From: Actinomycetes bacterium
Lineage (GTDB): Bacteria; Actinomycetota; Actinomycetes; Mycobacteriales; Mycobacteriaceae
Direction: 5' to 3'
NCBI GenBank assembly: GCA_023461275.1
Contig: JAEYMI010000014.1
Location: 109,485-173,484 of the forward strand
Length of the DNA stretch: 64,000 nt
Part shown: positions 1 to 7,043 of the stretch, one piece after another
Numbering within the stretch: position 1 is the first letter of the stretch
How the letters are laid out: the number at the start of each line of letters is the position of its first letter
Notes under the pieces: generated by a model
Database searches by the model: none
What the model saw: the letters and a program-made list of their open reading frames with translations, nothing else
What the model was told of the DNA's origin: nothing
Translations under genes and position numbers: made by a program

Positions 1-1019
1 AGGTTGTTTTCGGGCTCTTCAATTGCCAAGAGCGTCAATGCTGGAAGTGTGCTGGCAGTCATGTCGAACTTGTCGTCATGCTTGCCTGAGGCGATCTCCG
101 TTTCCAGGTCTAGCGTGGCAGCAGTAAGCGCGATGTGCAGGAGTGATTTTTGTCCGTCACTGAGTTCCCGGGCTGGACGCGTTCGGCCGGTGGCTGTCGG
201 CGTGAACAGCAGCTCAGCGTTGCCGACGAGCATGGACATGTCTCGGCTGATCGGCTCAAAGGTCGGGTTCTGCTCAGTGGACAGGTGGTGGAGCTGCTTC
301 CATCGCGACGCGATCGCTTCGGTCACAGTCGCGACTACGGCCTCGGACTTAAAGTTGGCCGACAGCGCATTAGCAGCTCCACTGATGTGGTTACGGAAGT
401 CCTTCGACCACATGCTTGCTCTCCACAAACGTCCTCGAAGGAACGTATCGACATGTCGGCCGCCGTCTCTTGTCGCTGGAACATATACGGCCTGGATGCG
501 GTTGCGGTCCGATGCTCTGAGTTCGACGCACCGATCGTCGAAGTTGTCGTCCGAGGTGTAGACGATCCGGCGATCGTCCTCGATTAGTCCACTGGCCGAC
601 CCGTCTGCGGTCCAGGTCGCATCCAGGACAATCCTCAGCTTGAGCTCTCCCTCGAAATCAGCAGCCATATGAGCGAAGAACTCCGGAACTGTAGCGTCAG
701 CTGCGTCCAGTTCGGTGGTGCTGTCAGCAGCAGTCGCTTTCGGTTCGTCGTCGAGTTCGGGGAAAGCGAAGACTGCGTCAATCCGAAGAGTTCGGGCAGT
801 TGCCGCTTCGGCTTCGTCGTGCGGGACGTGAAAGTCCTCGACACGAATTTCGCGCTCACTCGATACTACGCTGAACAGCCTGAGTATCGCTTCGAGTGCA
901 GCTGTCTTGCCGGAGGCGTTAACCCCCAGTAGAGCAGTCAGCTGATTGTCGAAGGTGACTGTGTGCGGGTCGGGCCCGAAGCACTGGAAATTGGTAAGCG
1001 TGACCTTCTCGAGGTACAT
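1..1019 (-). CDS. OLD-family ATP-dependent endonuclease-like protein, C-terminus cut by window edge
   Basis: Partial minus-strand gene: 339 codons are open from the ATG at 1019 to the window edge. The N-terminus (MYLEKVTLTNFQCFG) is typical of OLD/RecF-type ABC ATPases. A Walker A motif GVNASGKT lies at residues 32-39, an ABC-like signature (LSDGQKS) near 285 and a Walker B segment (LLAIEEPE) near 330. In OLD nucleases a TOPRIM nuclease domain follows this ATPase domain; it would lie outside the window. Family members include phage OLD and the Gabija protein GajA, so phage defence is possible but not shown. Codon use is less G/C-rich than in neighbours (the first 60 bases are about 52% G+C), suggesting transfer. 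The start is preceded by a GGGG stretch. Confidence 0.8.
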   Translation of the reverse strand, partial: MYLEKVTLTNFQCFGPDPHTVTFDNQLTALLGVNASGKTAALEAILRLFSVVSSEREIRVEDFHVPHDEAEAATARTLRIDAVFAFPELDDEPKATAADSTTELDAADATVPEFFAHMAADFEGELKLRIVLDATWTADGSASGLIEDDRRIVYTSDDNFDDRCVELRASDRNRIQAVYVPATRDGGRHVDTFLRGRLWRASMWSKDFRNHISGAANALSANFKSEAVVATVTEAIASRWKQLHHLSTEQNPTFEPISRDMSMLVGNAELLFTPTATGRTRPARELSDGQKSLLHIALTAATLDLETEIASGKHDDKFDMTASTLPALTLLAIEEPENN

Positions 1020-1090
1020 CCCCACGACTCTCTACTCGGACAGCGAGGCTTAGATCGCCGTCGCTACTTACTTCGTCACTTACTCGACGC

Positions 1091-1855
1091 TCAGTCGCCG
1101 GTGCGCGGATTGCGGCTGGTGATGCAGTAGCGGCGGCCGATCGGGTCGGCCATCACCGTCCAGTTGGCGAATCGTTCGACCACCCGCGCGCCCCACTCCT
1201 CGTGCCGGATGACCTCGTCGTCGACGGCATTGGAGGCAAGGTCCAGGTGGCCGGTCGCGCTCTGGCCGGGATCGCTGGAACCCAAGCGCTGCAAGATGAT
1301 TCCAAGGGCCAGGTTCGAATCCCTACGCAGCCGGGTCAATTCGGGACGCGACGTCGGGAGCGGGTCCCACGAGGTCAGCCGTGTCCAGAAATCGAGTTCG
1401 GCGTCGAACCGGTCGGCCGGAACATCGATGCTGACCTGGTCGATGATGCTGATGGTGTCGCCCGGCCAGCGGATCGGTCGTGCCCGCTGCGAGGCACCGT
1501 CCCAGGCGACGATGCAGAAGATGAAGCCGGCCGGCGAGGACAGCGTCGAGAGCGCGCGGGTGGGGCGGTGGAGATTCTGCTGTCCGATCAGGGTGGCACC
1601 CAGCGAGATCGCTTCGGCGGTGGCCGCGGTCACGTCGTCGACGGCGAAGTCGAGGTGAATGCCCCCGACGCCCTCGCCGATGCGCTGGACGCGCAGGTGA
1701 GGGTCGCCGCTGAACGGCTCGAGTGAGGCGAATTCCCGATGCGAGCCGCGGGGTGGTGACACGGTGCTTCCAGCGATGGCGCGCCAGAACGTCACCTCGT
1801 CGCCGAACCGGTCGGACCGGAAGTCGAGGAAGGCGGTGAGCCAGCGGATCTGCAT
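1091..1855 (-). CDS. VOC-family (glyoxalase-like) protein
   Basis: 254 residues from the ATG at 1855 (MQIRWLTAFLDF); the frame stays open upstream, but that part overlaps the divergent peptidase gene and looks non-coding. It contains two tandem glyoxalase/VOC half-domains, about residues 1-125 and 130-250. Each has an HLD segment and an ending typical of the family (ADPIGRRYCIT). VOC proteins are small cytosolic enzymes or binding proteins, and substrates cannot be read from sequence. It is divergent from the S49 peptidase gene with only about 45 bp between starts, so the promoters must be compact or overlapping. Confidence 0.8.
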   Translation of the reverse strand: MQIRWLTAFLDFRSDRFGDEVTFWRAIAGSTVSPPRGSHREFASLEPFSGDPHLRVQRIGEGVGGIHLDFAVDDVTAATAEAISLGATLIGQQNLHRPTRALSTLSSPAGFIFCIVAWDGASQRARPIRWPGDTISIIDQVSIDVPADRFDAELDFWTRLTSWDPLPTSRPELTRLRRDSNLALGIILQRLGSSDPGQSATGHLDLASNAVDDEVIRHEEWGARVVERFANWTVMADPIGRRYCITSRNPRTGD

Positions 1856-1900
1856 GGGGAGCCAGTCTAGTGAGGTGTGGTGTTCACTACACTCGGCCAA

Positions 1901-2746
1901 ATGACGCGTGCGCTGAAGAAGATAACCACCAAGTTCTCCCGGGCGCACGGAGACAAAGTGGCGGTGCTGCGACTCGACGGACCGATCGGCGCGGCCGGGA
2001 TGGGCCGGCACGGCTTGACCACCGATAGCGTCGAGCCGATCCTCAAGCGCGCCTTCGACGTCGACCACCTCGTCGCGGTCGTCGTGGTGATCAACTCGCC
2101 GGGCGGATCACCCGCACAGTCGGAGTACATCGCCGAACGCATCCGGCAACTCTCGTCGGAGAAGGGCGTGCCGGTCCTGGCGTTCTGTGAGGACATCGCC
2201 GCCTCGGGAGGCTATTGGATCGCCTGCGCCGCCGACGAGATCTACGCGGCGCACACCTCGCTGGTGGGCTCGATCGGCGTGGTCTCCTCCGGCTTCGGAC
2301 TGGTCGACGTGATCGGTCGGCTCGGCGTCGAGCGCAGGCTGTACACGGCCGGGGAGAACAAGGCCCGGCTCGACGCGTTCAGCCCGGAGCGGCCTGAGGA
2401 CGTCGAGTGGTTGCGTGGGCTGCAGTCCCAACTCCACGACGAGTTCATCGCGTGGGTGCGTCAGCGCCGTGGCCGCAAGCTCACCGCATCCGACGACGTG
2501 CTGTTCACCGGTGACGTGTGGATCGGGAGCCGGGCCGCCGAGGTGGGCCTCGTCGACGGCGTCGGGGTCCTGCGTTCGGTGATCGCCGAGCGGTTCCCGG
2601 ACGCCACGATCGAATTGATCGCAGCGCCGAAACCGTTGCTGGAGCGGATCACTGGCGGTCAGATGAGTGTCGCCGGATTCAGCGAGCAGCTCGTGTCGGC
2701 GACGATGAGCGCGCTCGACCGGGCCTCGGCCGTGCGGCTGGGATAG
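1901..2746 (+). CDS. S49-family serine peptidase (SppA/SohB-like)
   Basis: 281 residues from ATG 1901 (MTRALKKI); an in-frame GTG at 1877 is an alternative. The ClpP-like fold is evident from INSPGGSP near 65-72. The predicted Ser/Lys dyad is Ser102 in the ASGGYW motif and Lys154 in GENKARL. The 52-residue spacing equals that of Ser147/Lys199 in B. subtilis SppA. There is no obvious N-terminal membrane anchor, unlike classical SppA, so it resembles the short cytosolic or peripheral SohB-like forms. Family role: degradation of signal-peptide remnants or membrane-associated peptides. A DnaA-box cluster follows it. Confidence 0.87.
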   Translation: MTRALKKITTKFSRAHGDKVAVLRLDGPIGAAGMGRHGLTTDSVEPILKRAFDVDHLVAVVVVINSPGGSPAQSEYIAERIRQLSSEKGVPVLAFCEDIAASGGYWIACAADEIYAAHTSLVGSIGVVSSGFGLVDVIGRLGVERRLYTAGENKARLDAFSPERPEDVEWLRGLQSQLHDEFIAWVRQRRGRKLTASDDVLFTGDVWIGSRAAEVGLVDGVGVLRSVIAERFPDATIELIAAPKPLLERITGGQMSVAGFSEQLVSATMSALDRASAVRLG

Positions 2747-2809
2747 CAGCCGTGCGCCAGGGGCGTCGACTGATCGATCGACAGTCGATCTGTTGAGTGA
2801 TTCCCCAAG

Positions 2810-3117
2810 TTATCCACAGCTGGTTGTCAATGGACTCTCATTGACCAAAATTTCACGACAGTAAAGATCGTGGATCGTGATGTATAGATCTTAAGAAAAT
2901 CTGACTGAAACTGTGATGGCTATCACCCAACGACCTATGGCGCGATCGGTTTGTCCACAGTTTCCACAGTCTCATCCACAAGTTGACCCTAAGTCTTGAC
3001 GTACCTCGACGGTATGGAAGAACGGCCATGTGGATAGTTATATGATGGTCGACATAGTTGCCGTTTCAAGGACCGAATCGTGTCAAAACGGACCGGTAGT
3101 CCCCACAGTTGTCCACA
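2810..3117. promoter_or_regulatory. Cluster of DnaA-box-like sites in a gene-free stretch
   Basis: The stretch 2747-3164 has no gene. It holds a perfect TTATCCACA (2810-2818), TTGTCCACA at 2951-2959 and again at 3109-3117, GTTTCCACA (2960-2968), TCATCCACA (2972-2980), and TGTGGATAG (3029-3037, the complement of CTATCCACA). An A+T-rich patch lies at about 2878-2910. TTATCCACA and TTGTCCACA are the E. coli and actinobacterial DnaA-box consensus forms. No dnaA, dnaN or recF is nearby, so this is not the usual oriC context. It could be a DnaA-titration or reactivation site, or DnaA control of the rhodanese operon downstream. Confidence 0.65.
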
Positions 3118-3164
3118 GCTTTGTCATCGGCACCCCGAGCTGTGCCACCATTGAAATTGTGAGT

Positions 3165-3491
3165 ATGGGCGATATTCCGCAGGTGCCGGTCACCGACCTG
3201 CCGAATGATTTCACCGACGACCCCGCACGTGTGGTCCTCGATGTCCGGGAGGACGACGAGTGGGCACACGGCCATATCCGGGGTGCGCTGCACATCCCCC
3301 TCGCCGAGGTCCCTGCGCGACTCGACGAGCTCGACCTCGACCGCGAGCTGTTGGTGATCTGCCATTCCAGCGGCCGATCGATGCGGGTGCTGGCCTACCT
3401 GTCCCAGGTCGGCTACGACGGGAGCTGCGTGCGCGGCGGCATGCTCGCCTGGATCGAGAACGGCAAGCCGGTCGAAACCGGCGCCTCATGA
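3165..3491 (+). CDS. Single-domain rhodanese-like protein
   Basis: 108 residues from ATG 3165; GTG 3159 is equally possible, and the longer open frame upstream crosses the DnaA-box region and looks non-coding. It is a single rhodanese domain with the usual VLDVREDDEW and GHIRGALHIP segments. The active-site loop is CHSSGRS with the catalytic Cys at residue 66. Such proteins move sulfane sulfur or act in thiol redox chemistry in the cytosol. Its stop codon overlaps the start of the next gene (ATGA), so it is translationally coupled to the DUF4328 protein. Confidence 0.85.
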   Translation: MGDIPQVPVTDLPNDFTDDPARVVLDVREDDEWAHGHIRGALHIPLAEVPARLDELDLDRELLVICHSSGRSMRVLAYLSQVGYDGSCVRGGMLAWIENGKPVETGAS

Positions 3492-4492
3492 TCGATATGT
3501 GCCCGCGGTGCCGGATTCAGGCACCGCACCGACCCGGCCGTGAGCATTGCCCGCGCTGTGGCGGTCCGCTGCGCGTCGTCGACTCCGACCTCGTCTCGGC
3601 TGCTCACACCTCGGCGCCGGCCGGGCCCGCCAATCGCCCCGCCCCCACAGCGCCACGTACCGGCGGACCACGCAGCGGAGGGATCTACCGCGAGCGCCAC
3701 ATCCGCTGGGTCGCGCGCCGACCACCGGAGGCGATCCCGGCCCCGCGGCCGCCGAGTCCGGTCAGACCGGCCGGGATTCCGCGGTACCTCTACATTCCCG
3801 CGTGGGGACTGCGTGATCTACCGGTCCAACACGACGAATCCGTCGACCCCACACGCGTATTGCAGGTGGCGTTGATCAGCGCGCTGCGCGGCCTGGCGGT
3901 GGCGCTGGCCTGCTCCGCGGTCGCCCACCTGATCCGCTACATCATCGTGGTGGTCAACCGGGCGATGCCGGTGCCCGGCCTGCTGCAGAGTGCCAGCCTA
4001 TTCCTGCTGATCCTCTGTGGACTCGCCGCGCTCGCGGGATACGTTTATGCCACAGTTGTTTTCGTGCGCTGGCTGATCTCGCTGCGGAGCGAGGAGTATC
4101 GCGCCGCAGGTCTGATCGAACCGCGTCGCCGTTGGCAGCTGATCGTGTTGGCCGCGGTGCCGCTGGTCAATGTCATCGGTGCACCGCTGCTCATCGCCGA
4201 GGCGACCGCCCTGCGCGACGACCTCGATCAGGCACGTACCCGTCGTCGACTGAAAAAGGTGTGGGTGGCGTGGGCGCTGGTCAATGCCATCGCCGTCGCC
4301 GCGGTGGTCACCCGCATCGTCGCCGCACGTTCCGGTTCCATCCAGACCGCCGCCGACGCGCTGGTCGGGGTGATCATCAGCGCGGCGGTGTCGGCAGCCT
4401 TCGCCTGGTGGCTGGCCCGTCGTATCGAGTTGATCTTCTCCCCGGCCGACGATGAGAAACCGGCTCGCCGGTGGGTGGTGGTCGGCGGATGA
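3488..4492 (+). CDS. DUF4328 membrane protein with N-terminal zinc ribbon (Rv3843c-like)
   Basis: 334 residues from ATG 3488, overlapping the rhodanese stop. The N-terminus has a CxxC...CxxC zinc ribbon (Cys5, 8, 21, 24), then a Pro/Arg-rich linker to about residue 115. A DUF4328 membrane domain follows, with several hydrophobic segments from about residue 130 to 320 and the family's internal Arg-rich loops. The function of the family is unknown. Position directly upstream of the glycerophosphodiesterase gene matches M. tuberculosis Rv3843c-Rv3842c. The 3' end again overlaps the next start (ATGA), giving a three-gene coupled operon. Confidence 0.82.
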   Translation: MIDMCPRCRIQAPHRPGREHCPRCGGPLRVVDSDLVSAAHTSAPAGPANRPAPTAPRTGGPRSGGIYRERHIRWVARRPPEAIPAPRPPSPVRPAGIPRYLYIPAWGLRDLPVQHDESVDPTRVLQVALISALRGLAVALACSAVAHLIRYIIVVVNRAMPVPGLLQSASLFLLILCGLAALAGYVYATVVFVRWLISLRSEEYRAAGLIEPRRRWQLIVLAAVPLVNVIGAPLLIAEATALRDDLDQARTRRRLKKVWVAWALVNAIAVAAVVTRIVAARSGSIQTAADALVGVIISAAVSAAFAWWLARRIELIFSPADDEKPARRWVVVGG

Positions 4493-5280
4493 GCGGAGCC
4501 GAGCAGGTCTCCCGATCGGGGAAACCGGCCGTGGTGGCGCACCGGGGCGCCTCCGGCGAAGCTCCCGAACACACGTTGGCCGCCTACGATCTGGCCCTGG
4601 CGCAGGGCGCCGACGGCCTTGAATGCGACGTGCGCCTGACCAGCGACCACGAACTGGTGTGCATCCACGACCGGACCGTCGACCGTACATCCGACGGCAC
4701 CGGCGTGGTCAGCGAGATGTCGCTGGCCCAGCTGCGTGAGCTGGACTTCGGCACCTGGCACGGGTCGTCGGAGAAGGCGTCGGTGCTGACCCTGCGGGAA
4801 CTGCTGACCCTGACGCTCGATTGGCGACGACCGGTCCGATTGTTCATCGAGACCAAGCATCCGGTTCGCTTCGGCAGCCTGGTGGAGCAGGAGTTGCTGG
4901 CGCTGCTGCAGGAGTTCGGGGTCGCGCAGCCACCGTCGGCCGATCACAGCCGCGCCGTGGTCATCTCGTTCTCGTCGGCGGGAGTCTGGCGGGTTCGACG
5001 CCACGCCCCGATGCTGCCGACCATCCTGCTCGGCGACACCGCGCGCCTCTTCGGTGGCAGCGCGGCGACGGCCGTCGGCGCCACCGGCATCGGACCATCG
5101 GTGGACACGCTCCGCCACTACCCGGCACTGGTTGACCGCGCGGCCGCGGCCGGCCGGGTGACTTACTGCTGGACCGTCGACGACCTCGTCGACGTCCAGT
5201 TGTGCGCCGATCTCGGTGTCCGCTGGGTGGCAACGAACTACCCGGCCAAGGTGCGCGACTGGCTGGTCACCATCGACTGA
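4489..5280 (+). CDS. glpQ1: Glycerophosphodiester phosphodiesterase (GlpQ1-like)
   Basis: 263 residues from ATG 4489, overlapping the previous stop. GDPD-family TIM barrel: the HRG...PEHT motif at about residues 18-29 carries the catalytic His and a metal-binding Glu. It is followed by LECDVRLT and CIHD, which supply further metal and catalytic residues, and IETKHP in the middle. It hydrolyses glycerophosphodiesters to glycerol-3-phosphate and an alcohol. There is no signal peptide, so it is probably cytosolic. Synteny with Rv3842c supports the symbol. Confidence 0.9.
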   Translation: MSGAEQVSRSGKPAVVAHRGASGEAPEHTLAAYDLALAQGADGLECDVRLTSDHELVCIHDRTVDRTSDGTGVVSEMSLAQLRELDFGTWHGSSEKASVLTLRELLTLTLDWRRPVRLFIETKHPVRFGSLVEQELLALLQEFGVAQPPSADHSRAVVISFSSAGVWRVRRHAPMLPTILLGDTARLFGGSAATAVGATGIGPSVDTLRHYPALVDRAAAAGRVTYCWTVDDLVDVQLCADLGVRWVATNYPAKVRDWLVTID

Positions 5281-5326
5281 CGGAGTTCGTGGTCTCACGC
5301 CGAGGTGGCCATGAGAAGGTTGTCCC

Positions 5327-6310
5327 ATGGCGAAGAAGAGCAAACGAGGCAGTGGGCCACGTCCGGGTAATCCACGGGCCGAACGCGTCGCGGCCCGCAA
5401 GGCCCGCCAGTTCGCGGCCATGGCACCACCGGCCCGTCCCTTCGCCGGCCTCGCCGCCGAATGCGACCTGGTGGCACTGCGGGCCTTCGTCGCGTCGGCG
5501 ACCGCGCGCCTGGACCTCGTCGAACCGGGCCCGCCGGACCCGGTGCTGACCTCGGTCATCCCGGCGAAGGAAGCGCCGAAGGCAAAGGTCGAGCCCGGCA
5601 CCCGCAATCACGTACTGCTGGCTACCATCCTGCCCGGCGCCGTACCCGCCATCGCACGCGAATTCCGTGCTGCGACAGAGGGTTTGGTTGGTCTGCAAAC
5701 CGACCCCGAACCGGCCGACCTGGCTGATTCGCTGGCCGCGGCGATCGACTGGGCGGCGCACGCCGAGCCCGGTGCGGACTATGCGCCGTCGTCGGAGCAC
5801 GGCACGCTGACCGACCTGATCAAACCGGAGTCGACGCTGGATCTGACTGTCTACGACGACTTCTCGTGGTGGTTCGCCGAAGGCACCGAAGTCCCGCGCG
5901 AGGTCGCGGGGATGCTGGATCGGGCCAACGACACCGTGATGCCCACGGCGCGACTGAAACCCAAGAGCGGCCTCGGCGCGCCGTGGTGGGTCGACGCCGG
6001 TGAACGCGCCCACCTGCGGTGGGTGCGCCCCGAACCCGAAGACGATGTGATGGCGGCGTTGGCGCGGCTGCATGCCGCCGGAGCGCTCACCCTCGGTGAG
6101 GGATCACGATTCGCCGGCTCATTCCGCACCCACGGACTGCTCGTGCCGGTCTTCGACCTGGACAACGAGCGCCATCACGAAGAGTGGTACGACGGTCTCG
6201 ACGAATTCGACGCGCACCTCGTCGAAGCGCTGCAGTCGCCGCGCGAGTTGACCGCGGAGGAGCGTCGCTCCCGCGACGGGATTCGCGGGCGCCAGATCAC
6301 CCTGCGCTGA
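5327..6310 (+). CDS. DUF5926 family protein
   Basis: 327 residues starting MAKKSKRGSG, with a Lys/Arg-rich N-terminus (about residues 1-30), then a globular region rich in acidic and Trp residues. There are no membrane segments or recognisable catalytic motifs. It resembles the conserved actinobacterial DUF5926 proteins, whose function is not known; the basic head would allow nucleic-acid contact, but that is inference. Start chosen at the ATG at 5327 after GAGAAGGTTGTCCC. The last codons run into a 17-bp tandem repeat. Confidence 0.75.
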   Translation: MAKKSKRGSGPRPGNPRAERVAARKARQFAAMAPPARPFAGLAAECDLVALRAFVASATARLDLVEPGPPDPVLTSVIPAKEAPKAKVEPGTRNHVLLATILPGAVPAIAREFRAATEGLVGLQTDPEPADLADSLAAAIDWAAHAEPGADYAPSSEHGTLTDLIKPESTLDLTVYDDFSWWFAEGTEVPREVAGMLDRANDTVMPTARLKPKSGLGAPWWVDAGERAHLRWVRPEPEDDVMAALARLHAAGALTLGEGSRFAGSFRTHGLLVPVFDLDNERHHEEWYDGLDEFDAHLVEALQSPRELTAEERRSRDGIRGRQITLR

Positions 6311-6373
6311 CGTCGAACCCGGGCTGACGTCGAACCCGGGCTGACGTCGAACCTGCGCTGACGTCGACTCCGG
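6306..6373. repeat. 17-bp tandem repeat, four units, between convergent genes
   Basis: Four head-to-tail copies of a 17-bp unit (GCTGACGTCGAACCCGG and variants) start at 6306, 6323, 6340 and 6357. The first two are identical, and the third and fourth differ at two positions each. The array begins within the last codons of the DUF5926 gene and ends about 30 bp from the ferritin stop codon. Each unit contains the palindrome GACGTC. Confidence 0.85.
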
Positions 6374-6400
6374 GCGCTGACCCGGCCTGGTCGCGGGTGA

Positions 6401-6946
6401 CTACAGGTTGCCGCCGGCCGCCGGCGGTGTGGTGGCGTCGGTGCCGCCGCTCTTGTTGAGTTCGCGCTCGACGAAGTTCTCCAGGTCGAACAGATTGCCC
6501 TGGGCGCGGTCGGCGATGGTGCGCAGGGTGGTCATCGTGGCGACCTCTTCCACCTGCTCCTTGAGGAACCACTGCATGAACTGCTCGCCGAGGTAGTCGC
6601 CGCTGTCACGGGCGCATCGGGCGAGGTCGACGATCTGCTCGGTGACCGTGCGCTCCTGCTCGAGCGCCAGTTCGATGGGTGCGGTGTAGTCGGCGAAGTT
6701 GTTCTGCGGGGCGGCCACCGGCGGGATCTCGATCTCGATGTCGCGGTCGAGCAGGTACTGGACGATCATCATCGCGTGATTGCGCTCTTCTACGGACTGG
6801 GCGTAGAAGTGGCGGGCCAGCTGCGGCATGTTGTGGTTGTCGTAATAGACCGCGACCGAGATGTACTGCTGTGAGGCGGCGAACTCATTGCCGATCTGAT
6901 CGTGGAGGAGTTCGTGGAACTTGGTGTGGTCATTCGCGGTGGTCAT
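6401..6946 (-). CDS. bfrB: Ferritin BfrB (non-heme iron storage)
   Basis: 181 residues. Four-helix ferritin with an early E (IGNEFAASQQY), the EExxH pair in VEERNHAM and a later Q/E-rich helix (FLKEQVEEV) that together build the ferroxidase centre. It oxidises Fe(II) and stores it as a mineral in a 24-mer cage. Length and C-terminal tail match mycobacterial BfrB rather than the heme bacterioferritin BfrA. Synteny (Rv3841 between glpQ1 and Rv3840) agrees. Overlapping iron boxes lie about 40-70 bp upstream; in M. tuberculosis IdeR activates bfrB through tandem boxes when iron is replete. Confidence 0.93.
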   Translation of the reverse strand: MTTANDHTKFHELLHDQIGNEFAASQQYISVAVYYDNHNMPQLARHFYAQSVEERNHAMMIVQYLLDRDIEIEIPPVAAPQNNFADYTAPIELALEQERTVTEQIVDLARCARDSGDYLGEQFMQWFLKEQVEEVATMTTLRTIADRAQGNLFDLENFVERELNKSGGTDATTPPAAGGNL

Positions 6947-6981
6947 GACGCCAATGGTAGGTCGGGCGGATGTCGAATGTC

Positions 6982-7018
6982 ACCGCAGGACAAGCTAACT
7001 GAGGTTAGGCTGACTTGT
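6982..7018 (-). promoter_or_regulatory. Tandem overlapping IdeR iron boxes upstream of bfrB
   Basis: Against the mycobacterial 19-bp iron-box consensus (TTAGGTTAGGCTAACCTAA), 7000-7018 matches at 14 positions, including an unbroken AGGTTAGGCT. A weaker box overlaps it on the left, containing GCTAAC at 6994-6999 (about 11 of 19). The position 36 to 70 bp before the bfrB start and the paired layout resemble the IdeR-activated bfrB promoter of M. tuberculosis. Confidence 0.7.
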
Positions 7019-7043
7019 TTTGCCGAAACCGGGCGCGGTGGCG

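Noticed and set aside
4..561. Plus-strand open frame at the left edge
   Set aside because: It is antisense to the minus-strand OLD-family ATPase, whose motifs are clear; the plus-strand translation has no domain character.
2810..3117. Chromosomal oriC
   Set aside because: No dnaA, dnaN, recF or rpmH flank it, and gene order matches a region well away from oriC in M. tuberculosis; kept as an unassigned DnaA-box cluster.
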